Below, piece after piece: positions 8,501 through 16,089 of a stretch of 64,000 nucleotides of DNA. The notes under the pieces are model-generated. The model did no database searches and was not told the DNA's origin. It was given only the letters and a program-made list of their open reading frames with translations. The DNA is taken from contig NC_013739.1 of assembly GCF_000025265.1 (NCBI RefSeq), positions 6,000,001-6,064,000 of the forward strand, in the 5' to 3' direction. Position 1 is the stretch's first letter. Every line of letters begins with the position of its first letter. Both the position numbers and the translations under genes were made by a program. Origin of the DNA: Conexibacter woesei DSM 14684. Lineage in GTDB: Bacteria > Actinomycetota > Thermoleophilia > Solirubrobacterales > Solirubrobacteraceae.

Positions 8501-9081
8501 CGGCCGAGGTCGAGCACCTCCTGGACGCTGCCGGGCGCGAAGACCGGCACGTGCAGTGCCGCGAGCAGCGACTCCGACGCGCCGGGGATCGTCGAGGACT
8601 TGCAGGCGGGGTCGTCGCCGCAGAGCGCGAGCACGCCGCCACGCGGGTCGGTGCCGACGAAGTTCCCGTGCCGGATCGCGTCGGCGGAGCGGTCGACGCC
8701 GGGCGACTTGCCGTACCAGACACCGAGCACGCCGTCGTAGCGAGGCCCGGGCAGCGTTCCGGCGAGCTGCGACCCCCACACGGCCGTCGCGCCCAGCTCC
8801 TCGTTGACGCCGGGCCGCAGCACCAGCTCGTGCTCGGCCGCGAGCGGGCCGAGCCCGCCGACCTCCTTGTCGAAGCCGCCGAGCGGAGAGCCCTGGTAGC
8901 CGGAGACCAGCGTCGCCGTGCGGAGCCCGTCGCGCACGTCGGCGCGATGCTGGTCGAGCAGCAGGCGCACCAGCGCCTGCACGCCCGTGAGGAAGACCTC
9001 GCCGTCGGGCAGCAGGTACCGGTCGGCGAGCGTCACGTCGCGCCGGCGAATGCCGGCCTGCACCACAGTCACACCACTCAT
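5557..9081 (-). CDS. Indolepyruvate ferredoxin oxidoreductase family protein
   Basis: A 1174-residue single-chain 2-oxoacid:ferredoxin oxidoreductase. The alpha-type region carries GYQGSPLGGFD near residue 61 and a thiamine-diphosphate segment around 508-516 (GDGTFHHSG). A ferredoxin-like cysteine set lies at C645, C648, C651, C657, with C678, C684 and C689 after it, and a gamma-type domain begins near 735 with GIGGTGVVTVSQ. The enzyme converts an aryl- or branched-chain pyruvate plus CoA to acyl-CoA, CO2 and reduced ferredoxin. In archaea this is two subunits (IorA, IorB); here all domains are fused. Coupled by overlap to an amino acid dehydrogenase and divergent from a FadR-type regulator. 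Confidence 0.9.
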   Translation of the reverse strand: MSGVTVVQAGIRRRDVTLADRYLLPDGEVFLTGVQALVRLLLDQHRADVRDGLRTATLVSGYQGSPLGGFDKEVGGLGPLAAEHELVLRPGVNEELGATAVWGSQLAGTLPGPRYDGVLGVWYGKSPGVDRSADAIRHGNFVGTDPRGGVLALCGDDPACKSSTIPGASESLLAALHVPVFAPGSVQEVLDLGRHAIACSRASGLWSALKVVTNVADAAATATVGLGRVTPVVPVVEHDGVPYVHRPSAHLLAPESLELEQTLVTVRLELAKRYARLNDLNRVVIDHPAARVGIVAAGATLHDVRRALTDLGLDDDAPVRLLHVGMPYPLDDEGVRAFAAGLDEIVVVEEKGPFLERLVKEALYGGPATPPVTGARDDRGAPLLPAHGTLDADAIAVALGSRLLAHGAGEPERIRARLDGLVAVAARPAAQLGARRMPFFCSGCPHSASTAAPEDAVVGAGIGCHTMVMLNPSGRGRVTGITQMGGEGVQWIGAAPFTARRHYVQNLGDGTFHHSGSLAVRAAVAARLDVTYKLLCNGTVAMTGGQHVEGQMDVEAIVASLLAEGVSRIVVTADDVARYDRVTLPAGVEVRGREALMETQRELARVPGVTVLIHDQACAAELRRARKRGRAPDPPQRVVINERVCEGCGDCGEKSGCLSVEPVETELGRKTRVNQTSCNKDFSCLEGDCPSFLTVVGPRERPASRAERAAPRAAPRLPQVELPPPAPCAADDVRIRLVGIGGTGVVTVSQVLGMAALLDGRHASGLDQTGLSQKAGPVTSDVRVTRAPVADGVTVPSASLDVLLGLDLLGAAAPGTLRAARTEATVAIVSDSVVPTGAMVTDPDAAAPDIGAARAAIDAVTRAERNVYLDAQRIAETLLGDVTPANVVVLGAAVQRGALPLSLDAVEQAFRLNGAGVERNLAALAWGRAAVAAPEHVAAALAESDAPPAAPLSPRAVALVARAGGEEPKLRRLLELRVPDLLAWGGARPAERYADVVARVRAAESERLPGSTALTEAVVRGLHKLVAYKDEYEVARLHLDGLALLPRGSRVTFHLHPPLLRALGMRRKLRLGGWFVPVLRVMRHGRRLRGTPLDPFGYAHVRRVERALPGEYLTLVEDALARLSPATLPTAVAVAELPDLVRGYEQIKLDGVARFRARAAELGATLESNGEDPS

Positions 9082-9092
9082 GGTTCATTTCT

Positions 9093-9108
9093 ATACCAAG
9101 ATTGGTAT
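9093..9108. promoter_or_regulatory. Palindromic operator candidate for the FadR-type regulator
   Basis: ATACCAA-GA-TTGGTAT is a perfect 7-bp-arm inverted repeat in the 64-base divergent promoter between the ferredoxin oxidoreductase and the GntR/FadR regulator. GntR-family sites commonly use TTGGT/ACCAA half sites. Confidence 0.6.
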
Positions 9109-9145
9109 TGATTCAAGCCGAGCTAGGTCCGGTACCGTTCCGCGA

Positions 9146-9961
9146 GTGGACCCCACCGACATCGGCTTCATCCCGGTCGGCCCCCGGCGGACGTTCGAGG
9201 GCGCCGTCGAGCAGATCGCGGAGCGCGTCCGCCTCGGCGAGCTGTCCGCCGGCGACCGCCTGCCGTCCGAGCGCGACCTCGCGGCAGCGATGCAGATCAG
9301 CCGCCCGACGCTGCGCGAGGCCGTCCGCGTGCTCGCCGACGCCGGCGTGCTGAGGGTGCGCCCCGGCTCGGCCGGCGGCACCTTCGTCGCGTCCAGCTAC
9401 GTGCCGATCGAGCTGCTGCGCTCGAAGTCCGACCTGCGGCTCGGCGAGGTCGCGGGCGTGCTCGAGGCGCGGCGGCTGATCGAGCCGCGCGTCGCCCAGC
9501 TGGCCGCCGTCAACGCGCGCGAGGACGACTTCGCCCACCTCGCCAGACTGATCGAGGCGCAGAAGGCGCTGCTCGACGAGGGCGACGTGCTGGCCCACGA
9601 GGACCACTTCCTCCAGCTCGACACGCAGTTCCACGTCCGCATCGCGCGGGCGACCGGCAACAGCACGATCGTCTCGCTGATGCGCACGCTCCTGCGCCGG
9701 CTGGAGATCGCACGCGACCTCGCGCTCCACGAGCCGCCCACCGCGCCGTGGGTGATCGACATCCACGAGCGCACGCTCGCCGCGATCCGCTCCGCGGACC
9801 ACGACCGCATCGACGAGGTGATGGACGAGCACCTCGCCGCGATGGAGCGCGCGTGGGAGCGCGCCACCGACCGCATGCTCGTCCGCCCGATCCCCGACTT
9901 CATGCTGCCCGTCGCCGCGCGCAGCCGCGACCAGCGCAGCTCGCGGACGCCGGCGAGGTGA
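9146..9961 (+). CDS. GntR family (FadR/FCD subgroup) regulator
   Basis: A 271-residue regulator. The N-terminal winged helix (about 15-80) includes RLPSERDLAAAMQISRPTLREAVRVL, the GntR signature, and a wing GSAGGTFV. The C-terminal half is an FCD helical ligand domain with metal-type residues (D, H in LDTQFHVRIARATGN and DIHERTLAAI). The start is a GTG at 9146, since upstream in-frame sequence is the promoter. It is divergent from the amino acid dehydrogenase/ferredoxin oxidoreductase pair and probably senses a 2-oxo or acyl acid from that pathway. Confidence 0.88.
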   Translation: MDPTDIGFIPVGPRRTFEGAVEQIAERVRLGELSAGDRLPSERDLAAAMQISRPTLREAVRVLADAGVLRVRPGSAGGTFVASSYVPIELLRSKSDLRLGEVAGVLEARRLIEPRVAQLAAVNAREDDFAHLARLIEAQKALLDEGDVLAHEDHFLQLDTQFHVRIARATGNSTIVSLMRTLLRRLEIARDLALHEPPTAPWVIDIHERTLAAIRSADHDRIDEVMDEHLAAMERAWERATDRMLVRPIPDFMLPVAARSRDQRSSRTPAR

Positions 9962-10006
9962 CGGCCGGCGGCCGGGAGTGACGGCCGGGCGGCCGGGAGC
10001 CGCGCC

Positions 10007-10858
10007 TCAGGTCCCGTGCCTGCGCGTGCGCGCCACGGCGCGCGCCGCGGCGCCTTCGCTCCACGCCTGCGACGGGACCTGCTCGACGAAGAACGCGCGC
10101 GCCGGCCGGGCGCCCGGATTCGACCAGGCGTAGAGCGTCTGCGCGGGGACGACCAGCGCGTCGCCCTCGTCGAGCCGCACCTGCTCGTCGCCGAGCGTGA
10201 AGACGAGCGCGCCGGCGAGCACGAAGACGAACGTCTCGCCCGGCCGCGCGTACGCCCCGCCGCTGTCGCGGGCCGGCGGGACGGTCAGCAGCGCCGGTTC
10301 GAGCGCGTGCCCCGGCAGCACCAGCTCCTCCCACACGACCCCGCCGACGAGCGTGCCGCTGGCGCGCTCGTCGCTGCGGACGACGAACGGCCCCTGCGCG
10401 CGGAAGCTGGCCATGCCGCTCATCGGCATCAGGAACGCGTCGGCGACGCGCGCGACGAACTGGGTCGTGACGCCGACCTCGCCGCGCTCGACCGACGACA
10501 GGAACGACGCCGACACGCCGATTCGCGCGGCCGCCTCTCTCAGCGTCAGCCCGCGGTCGCGGCGCGCCCGGCGGATCGTGTCGCCGCGCCACGGCGAGGT
10601 CTCGCCGCTCTCGACGCGGTCGCCGCGGCCGAGCGAGTCGAGGATCGCGGCCGGGTTCCAGCCGTGCCGCTGGCGCAGCTCGACGACCTGCCGCGCGCGC
10701 CGCACGTGCTGCTCGCCGTAGAGGCGGTGACCGCCGGCGCTGCGATCGGGCACGACGAGCTCCTTCGCCTCCCACACGCGCAGCGTCTGGGGGCTGACCC
10801 CAAGCTGCTCGGCGACCTCGCCGATCGTCAGGTAGCTCTGCCCGTCGTGCTCGCGCAT
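10007..10858 (-). CDS. Three-domain regulator: MerR HTH, XRE HTH and cupin
   Basis: A 283-residue protein with two different DNA-binding domains and a sensor. Residues about 9-75 are a MerR winged helix (YLTIGEVAEQLGVSPQTLRVWEAKELVVPDR...GHRLYGE), about 95-150 an XRE-type HTH (TIRRARRDRGLTLREAAARIGVSASFLSSVERGE), and about 200-262 a cupin barrel (YARPGETFVFVLAGALVFTLGDEQVRLDEGDALVVPA). XRE-cupin regulators are common; adding a MerR domain in front is less so. It is divergent from the six-gene catabolic operon at 10973-17018, whose promoter has a MerR-like inverted repeat between -35 and -10, so it likely controls that operon in response to a small molecule bound by the cupin. Confidence 0.85.
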   Translation of the reverse strand: MREHDGQSYLTIGEVAEQLGVSPQTLRVWEAKELVVPDRSAGGHRLYGEQHVRRARQVVELRQRHGWNPAAILDSLGRGDRVESGETSPWRGDTIRRARRDRGLTLREAAARIGVSASFLSSVERGEVGVTTQFVARVADAFLMPMSGMASFRAQGPFVVRSDERASGTLVGGVVWEELVLPGHALEPALLTVPPARDSGGAYARPGETFVFVLAGALVFTLGDEQVRLDEGDALVVPAQTLYAWSNPGARPARAFFVEQVPSQAWSEGAAARAVARTRRHGT

Positions 10859-10895
10859 GCGCCGAGTCTACGAGCCCGGCCACCCGTCCGGGCCG

Positions 10896-10926
10896 TTGAC
10901 AGACTTACAAGTCAATTGTAAGTTCG
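10896..10926 (+). promoter_or_regulatory. Promoter with MerR-like inverted repeat
   Basis: TTGACA at 10896-10901 is a perfect -35; TAAGTT about 17 bases on may be the -10. Between and over them lies CTTACAA-GTCAA-TTGTAAG (10904-10922), a perfect 7-bp inverted repeat. An operator in the spacer is where MerR-family activators bind, which fits the divergent MerR-XRE-cupin gene. Confidence 0.6.
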
Positions 10927-10972
10927 TTCAAGAGGAGGCGCCGGACCCCCGCCGTGAGGAGAGCAACGAGAG

Positions 10973-12433
10973 ATGGCCAACGTCGAGACCCATTCGATCG
11001 ATCACGTCCCGCGCGACGAGCGCCACGGCAAGGCGTGGCACCAGGCGCCGTTCTGGTTCACCGGCAACTTCGTGATCAGCACGATGGTCGTCGGCTTCAT
11101 CGGGCCCGCGCAGGGGCTCGCGCTCGGCTGGGCCGTGCTCGCGTCCGCCCTCGGCGCGCTCTTCGGCACCGTCTTCATGGCGTTCCACGCCAACCAGGGC
11201 CCGACGATGGGCCTCCCGCAGATGATCCAGTCGCGCGCGCAGTTCGGCGTCCGCGGCGCGATCGTGCCGCTGCTCGCGGTGCTGTTCGTCTACGTCGGCT
11301 TCAGCGTCTTCGGGCTGTTCCTGACGACGCAGGCGCTGACGATGGTGCTGCCGGGCGACGCGACCCTCTGGTACCCCGTCGTGATCGTCGTCGCGGCGTC
11401 GATCGCGATCGTCGGCTACGACCTGCTGCACCTGCTGCTGCGCTGGCTCACGTACCTCGTCGTGCCGATCTTCGTGATCGTCACGATCATCGCCGTCACG
11501 ACGCTCGACCCGCACTCCGGGCCGGCCGGCGGGCACTTCTCCGCGAGCCTGTTCCTGGTCCAGTTCGCGGCCGCGGCCGGCTACCAGATCAGCTACGCCG
11601 TCTACGTCTCCGACTACTCGCGCTACCTGCCGGCGAACACGCCCGGGCGCGCGGTGATCGGCTGGACCTACCTCGGCGCCGCGCTGTCGTCGATCTGGCT
11701 GACCGCGCTCGGCGGCCTGATCGCCAGCTCGTTCGCGCTGCCCGACGCGGTCGGCAACCTCGAGCACGTCGGCGACAAGCTGTTCGACGGCTTCGGCACC
11801 TTCGCCGTCGTCGCCTCGATCGTCCCGTCGGCGGTCGCGATCATCGGCGTCAACGCGTACGGCTCGATGCTCGCCGGCGTGACGATCCTCGAAGGCTTCC
11901 GCCCGGTCAAAGCGACGGCGCGGGTGCGCGTGCTCGGGATCGCGTTGTTCGCCGTCGGCGTCTACGTGATCGCCCGCGTGTTGCCGGACGACTTCCTCGA
12001 CAACTTCAACAGCTTCGTGACGATGATGCTGTACCTGCTCGTCCCGTGGACGGCGGTCAACCTCGCCGACTTCTACTGGGTCCGGCGCGGTCACTACGCG
12101 ATCGCCGAGATCTTCAACCCGAACGGGATCTACGGCCGCTGGGGCTGGCGCGGACTCGGCGCCTACGTCGCCGGCTTCGCGGCGATGGTGCCGTTCATGT
12201 CGACGACGTTCTTCACCGGGCCGGCGAACAGAGCGCTCGACGGCGCCGACATCTCGTTCGCCGTCGGGCTGGCCGTCGCCGGCGCCGTCTACCTCGTGCT
12301 GATGCGCGGCTTCGACCCCGCGCGCGAGGAACCCGCGATCGAGGCGAGCGCGCGGCTGCTGCACGAGCCCGAGGACGCGGCGGCCGCCGCCCCCGCGCAT
12401 CCGCCGGAGCCGACCGAGCTGCTGCGCAGATGA
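10973..12433 (+). CDS. NCS1 family permease (cytosine/purine/hydantoin type)
   Basis: A 486-residue, roughly 12-helix transporter of the NCS1 nucleobase:cation symporter family. Family marks include QAPFWFTGNFVISTMVVGFIGP at residues 23 on, the GLPQMIQSRAQFGVRG segment near 76 and FNSFVTMMLYLLVPWTAVNLADFYWVRRGHY near 345. It would import a nitrogen heterocycle, amide or related compound with H+ or Na+. It is first in a tightly packed operon whose next genes are hydrolytic and oxidative, so it probably brings in the substrate of that pathway. Its stop overlaps the next start (ATGA). Confidence 0.88.
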   Translation: MANVETHSIDHVPRDERHGKAWHQAPFWFTGNFVISTMVVGFIGPAQGLALGWAVLASALGALFGTVFMAFHANQGPTMGLPQMIQSRAQFGVRGAIVPLLAVLFVYVGFSVFGLFLTTQALTMVLPGDATLWYPVVIVVAASIAIVGYDLLHLLLRWLTYLVVPIFVIVTIIAVTTLDPHSGPAGGHFSASLFLVQFAAAAGYQISYAVYVSDYSRYLPANTPGRAVIGWTYLGAALSSIWLTALGGLIASSFALPDAVGNLEHVGDKLFDGFGTFAVVASIVPSAVAIIGVNAYGSMLAGVTILEGFRPVKATARVRVLGIALFAVGVYVIARVLPDDFLDNFNSFVTMMLYLLVPWTAVNLADFYWVRRGHYAIAEIFNPNGIYGRWGWRGLGAYVAGFAAMVPFMSTTFFTGPANRALDGADISFAVGLAVAGAVYLVLMRGFDPAREEPAIEASARLLHEPEDAAAAAPAHPPEPTELLRR

Positions 12434-13347
12434 GCGACGCGCGCACGACGACGGTCGCCGGCCCCGCAGGCCGGCTCGCGGTGCACGTCACGGAGCCGGC
12501 GGGGCCGGGCAGCGCGGCGCGCGGCGCGCGGGCGGCCGGCGGCGCGGCGAGCGGCGGCGAAACTGTCCTGCTCGTCCACCCCGCGAACCTCGGCGGCTGC
12601 TGCTGGACCTCCGTCGCCGAGCGGCTCGCCGGCGAGCACGGCGCGACCTGCGTCGCGATCGACCTGCGCGGCCATGGCGGATCGGACCGCCGCGGGCCGT
12701 TCGGTGTCGCCGAGTGGGCCGACGACTGCGCCGCGGTGCTCGACGCGCTCGAACTGCCCGCGGTCCACCTCGTCGGCGCCTCCGTCGGCGCGGCGGTCGC
12801 GGTCGAGCTGGCGGTCCGCCGCCCCGCCGCGATCCGCTCGCTGACGACTGTCGGCGGCGCCTTTCTGCCCGCCGAGCAGTTCGCCGGCCCGCTGCTGGAC
12901 GCGATCGACGCGCGCGGCCCCGAGCAGGCGCTGCGCGAGCACGCCGCGCAGGACGCGCTCGCGCCCGGCAGCGACACCGCGCTCGCCGACCGCGTCGCCG
13001 CCGACCTCAGCGTCAACGACGCCGCGACGGCCGCCGCGATCTGGCTCGCCTCGCTGCGCACCGACTTCCGCCCGCTCGCCGGCGCGCTGCGAGCGCCCGC
13101 GCTCGCCGTCGTCGGCGAGCACGACACGACCTGCCCGCCGGACGAGTCGGCCGCGTTCGCGCGGCTGACCGGCGCGCGGCTGGAGCTGCTCGACGGCATC
13201 GGCCACCTGCCGATGTACGAGGCCCCTGCGCGGCTCGCCGCGCTGCTCGCCGCGCACGCCGGCCTCACCCCAGACCACGACACGACCAGGAGCACCCGAT
13301 GGCCGAGACGACCTTCGCCGAGCGCCGCGCCCCCGCGGCCGACGTAG
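12430..13347 (+). CDS. Alpha/beta hydrolase
   Basis: A 305-residue alpha/beta-hydrolase-fold protein. VLLVHPANLGGCCWT is the oxyanion loop region, LVGASVGAAVAVELA (around residue 112) holds the nucleophile elbow G-A-S-V-G with Ser, D in VVGEHDTTCP and H in DGIGHLPMYE complete the triad. The usual HG motif is HP here. The family covers esterases, amidases and C-C hydrolases; in this operon it could cleave an ester or amide intermediate. It starts by ATGA overlap with the permease and its end overlaps the next gene by 49 bases in another frame, leaving an Arg/Pro-rich tail. Confidence 0.82.
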   Translation: MSDARTTTVAGPAGRLAVHVTEPAGPGSAARGARAAGGAASGGETVLLVHPANLGGCCWTSVAERLAGEHGATCVAIDLRGHGGSDRRGPFGVAEWADDCAAVLDALELPAVHLVGASVGAAVAVELAVRRPAAIRSLTTVGGAFLPAEQFAGPLLDAIDARGPEQALREHAAQDALAPGSDTALADRVAADLSVNDAATAAAIWLASLRTDFRPLAGALRAPALAVVGEHDTTCPPDESAAFARLTGARLELLDGIGHLPMYEAPARLAALLAAHAGLTPDHDTTRSTRWPRRPSPSAAPPRPT

Positions 13348-13850
13348 ACGAGATCCTGCGACTCCACCGCGAGTGGTGGGAGTCGAACGAGCAGTGGGAC
13401 ATCCCGCGGATGGCCGCCGTCTTCCCCGCGCCGGGCGACGAGTACCTGATGTTCAACTTCAACGGCCACCCCTACTTCAACATGCGCGAGAAGACCGCGC
13501 TGTGGGAGTGGTACCGCGACCAGGTCGACCAGAGCGGCGGCCTCGACGTGCGCGTGATGCGCCTGGAGGTGCGCGGCGACACCGCGTGGCTCGCCGCCGA
13601 GGCGACGCTGCAGGCGAGCCAGCGCGACGGCGAGGAGTGGACCGTCGACGGCGTCGACACGCCCTGGATCCGCGCGACCGAGATCTACCACCGCGACCGT
13701 GGCGACGGCACGCCCGAGTGGCGCATGTGGCACACGCACATCAGCCCGCTCGCCGGCCCCGACGAGCCGCGGCCCGCGTTCGGCGACAGCGTCCGCTCGC
13801 GCGGCCTCGGCTGGGTGCCGTGGAACCCGCTGCCGGCGCGCGAGGCGTGA
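13299..13850 (+). CDS. NTF2-like / SnoaL-like protein
   Basis: A 183-residue protein of the NTF2-like superfamily: an N-terminal helix (DVDEILRLHREWWESNEQWDI) followed by a curved sheet with MFNFNGHPYFNMREKTALWEWYRDQ and a C-terminal W-R-M-W-H-T-H-I strand. Such domains can be small hydrolases/isomerases, ring-hydroxylating dioxygenase beta-like partners or binding proteins; no catalytic residues can be assigned with confidence. Start ATG at 13299 lies inside the 3' end of the hydrolase gene. Part of the 10973-17018 operon. Confidence 0.75.
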   Translation: MAETTFAERRAPAADVDEILRLHREWWESNEQWDIPRMAAVFPAPGDEYLMFNFNGHPYFNMREKTALWEWYRDQVDQSGGLDVRVMRLEVRGDTAWLAAEATLQASQRDGEEWTVDGVDTPWIRATEIYHRDRGDGTPEWRMWHTHISPLAGPDEPRPAFGDSVRSRGLGWVPWNPLPAREA

Positions 13851-14824
13851 GCGTGCCCGTCCGCCCCGACATCGGCGTGCTGCTCGGCAGCACGCAGTCC
13901 CCCGCCGAGACACTCGCCGCCGCGCGCGCCGCCGAGCAGGCCGGTTTCGACGAGCTGTGGATCGGCGAGGACTACTTCTTCAACGGCGGGATCGCGACCG
14001 CCGGCGCGCTGCTCGCGACGACGACGCTGCCGGTCGGGCTCGGGATCGTGCCGGCCGTGACGCGCCACCCGGCGCTGCTCGCGATGGAGCTGGCGACGCT
14101 CGCCGGGATGTTCCCCGGGCGGCTGCACGCCGGCGTCGGCGCGGGCGTCTTCGACTGGCTCGACGGGATGGCGCTGAGACCGCGCCGGCCGCTCGGCTCG
14201 GTCCGCGACACGCTCGCGTTCGTGCGCGCGCTGCTCGACGGCGAGACCGTCACGGCCGCGCACGAGACGTTCGCGGCGGAGGCGGTCGCGCTCCACCACC
14301 CGCCCGCCGAGCGGCTGCCGCTGTACGTCGGCGCGAGCGGCCCGAAGGCGCTCGAGACCTCCGGCGCGCTCGCCGACGGCACCGTCTTGTCGGTGCTCGC
14401 CGGCGTCGACTACGTGCGCTGGGCGCGCGAGCGGATCGCCGCCGGCGGCGGCGGGGACGACCACCGCGTCGTGCTCTACGCCTTCTGCGCGATCGACGAC
14501 GACGCGGCGGCCGCGCGCGAGTCGCTGCGCGAGCTGGTCGGGCTCTACCTGCTGACCGGCCCGCGCAACCCGCTGACCGAGGTGCAGGGGATCGCCGACG
14601 AGGCCGAGGCGCTCGCGGCGCAGGGACTCGACGCGGCGATCCCGCAGATCCCGGACGCGTGGATCGACCGCCTCGCGATCGCCGGCGACGCCGACCACTG
14701 CCGCGCCCGCGTCGCCGAGCTGGCCGCGGCCGGCGCCGACGCGATCGCGCTCTGCTTCCCCGACGGGGCGCCGGTCGAGCCCGCGATCGCGCGCGCCGCC
14801 GACGCGCTGCTGGAGCCGCGATGA
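13847..14824 (+). CDS. LLM class flavin-dependent oxidoreductase
   Basis: A 325-residue luciferase-like TIM-barrel protein. GSTQSPAETLAAARAAEQAGFDELWIGEDYF is the typical N-terminus, with GLGIVPAVTRHPALLAMELATLAGMFPGRLHAGVGAG in the middle. Members use F420 or FMN to oxidise or reduce small organics. The subgroup here resembles the methylene-H4MPT-reductase-like (F420) proteins of actinomycetes rather than RutA, but the cofactor cannot be read directly. GTG start overlaps the preceding stop (GTGA); the operon continues without gaps. Confidence 0.85.
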   Translation: MSVPVRPDIGVLLGSTQSPAETLAAARAAEQAGFDELWIGEDYFFNGGIATAGALLATTTLPVGLGIVPAVTRHPALLAMELATLAGMFPGRLHAGVGAGVFDWLDGMALRPRRPLGSVRDTLAFVRALLDGETVTAAHETFAAEAVALHHPPAERLPLYVGASGPKALETSGALADGTVLSVLAGVDYVRWARERIAAGGGGDDHRVVLYAFCAIDDDAAAARESLRELVGLYLLTGPRNPLTEVQGIADEAEALAAQGLDAAIPQIPDAWIDRLAIAGDADHCRARVAELAAAGADAIALCFPDGAPVEPAIARAADALLEPR

Positions 14825-16089
14825 GCGGTGGGGCGAGCGGGCGGCGCGTGCTGCGCGGCGTCGCCGTGCTCGACGACAGCGGCCGCTTCGACGGGCCGCT
14901 CGACGTCGCCGTCGAGGACGGGACGATCGCCGCCGTCGCGCCGTCGCTGCCCGGCACCGACGGCGACGACGCGCGCGGCCTCTTCCTGATGCCGGGCGTG
15001 ATCGACTGCCATGTCCACTTCGGCTGGCGCACGATCGACACGCTGGAGCTGCTCGGCCAGTCGCTCCAGCGCTGGACGCTGGAGGCCGCCGCCTGTGCGC
15101 AGCGGACGCTGGAGGCCGGCGTCACGACCGTGCGCGACGCGGGCGGGATCGATGCCGGCTTCCGCGACGCGCTCGCCGACGGCGTCGCGCGCGGCCCGGC
15201 GGCGCAGGTCGCGGTCGTGCTGCTGAGCCAGACCGGCGGCCACGGCGACGGCTTCCTCGCCGGGCCCGGACTGGAGGCGACGGCGCAGTACCTGACGCCC
15301 GACTGGCCCGGCCGGCCGCCGGCGCGCGTCGACGGCCCGGACGAGATGCGCCGCGCCGTGCGCGCGCTGCTGCGTGCGGGCGCCGACTGGATCAAGCTCT
15401 GCACGACCGGCGGCGTGCTCTCTCCGCACGACCACCCGACGCAGCCCGAGCTGAACGACGAGGAGGTTGCCGTCGCGGTCGCGGAGGCCGCCCGCCGCGG
15501 CCGCGGCGTGATGGCGCACGCGAACGGCGGCGAAGGGCTCGACGTCGCGATCCGCTGCGGCGTGCGCTCGGTCGAGCACGGCATCTGGCTGACGGAGGAG
15601 CAGGCTGCCGCGATGGCGGCGCGCGGGACGTGGCTGGTGCCGACGCTGCAGGTGATCCGCGACGCGATCGCGTGGGGCGACGCCGGCAGGCTGCCGGACT
15701 ACGCCGTGCCGAAGGCGGCCGCGCTGCGCGAGCGCTGGGGTGAGGCGGTCCGGACCGCGCGCGCCCACGGCGTCCCGATCGCGCTCGGCTCCGACGCGCT
15801 CAGCGCCGGCCAGCACGGCGCGAACCTGGAGGAGGTCGCGCTGCTCGGCGACGCCGGGATGGAACCGCACGAGGCGCTGCTCGCCGCGACCGCTCGGGGC
15901 GCCGAGCTGCTCGGGATCGCGCACACGCACGGCCGCATCGCGCCCGGCTTCGCGTTCGACGCGATCGTCTTCGACGAGGACCCGAGCGACCTCGCCCTCT
16001 TCCGCCGCCGCGACGCGGTGCGCGGCGTCTTCCAGCGCGGGCGGACGATCGTCGCGTGCGAACGGCTCGCACAGGAGGTGCCGGCATGA
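14821..16089 (+). CDS. Amidohydrolase family protein (imidazolonepropionase/prolidase-like)
   Basis: A 422-residue metal-dependent hydrolase of the amidohydrolase superfamily. The metal set is visible: H-V-H in GVIDCHVHFGW (about 65), K in ADWIKLCTTGG, H in GVMAHANG, H in SVEHGIWL and D in ALGSDALSAG. This pattern matches the prolidase/atrazine-hydrolase-like branch that cleaves amides, cyclic amides or aromatic amines. In the operon it most likely opens a ring or removes an amide group from the imported substrate. Starts by ATGA overlap. Confidence 0.87.
   Translation: MSGGASGRRVLRGVAVLDDSGRFDGPLDVAVEDGTIAAVAPSLPGTDGDDARGLFLMPGVIDCHVHFGWRTIDTLELLGQSLQRWTLEAAACAQRTLEAGVTTVRDAGGIDAGFRDALADGVARGPAAQVAVVLLSQTGGHGDGFLAGPGLEATAQYLTPDWPGRPPARVDGPDEMRRAVRALLRAGADWIKLCTTGGVLSPHDHPTQPELNDEEVAVAVAEAARRGRGVMAHANGGEGLDVAIRCGVRSVEHGIWLTEEQAAAMAARGTWLVPTLQVIRDAIAWGDAGRLPDYAVPKAAALRERWGEAVRTARAHGVPIALGSDALSAGQHGANLEEVALLGDAGMEPHEALLAATARGAELLGIAHTHGRIAPGFAFDAIVFDEDPSDLALFRRRDAVRGVFQRGRTIVACERLAQEVPA

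Noticed and set aside
5782-9111. Long open frame opposite the ferredoxin oxidoreductase gene
   Set aside because: The codon pattern is the mirror of a high-GC gene and the protein is low-complexity Arg/Asp/Val/Ala; the opposite strand has complete enzyme motifs.
10928-12400. Open frame opposite the NCS1 permease
   Set aside because: Asp/Arg/Val-rich mirror translation with no domain; the permease on the other strand is convincing.
13847-14824. LLM gene as RutA of pyrimidine degradation
   Set aside because: Length and motifs fit the shorter F420-type group, and rutB, rutC and rutE genes are absent.
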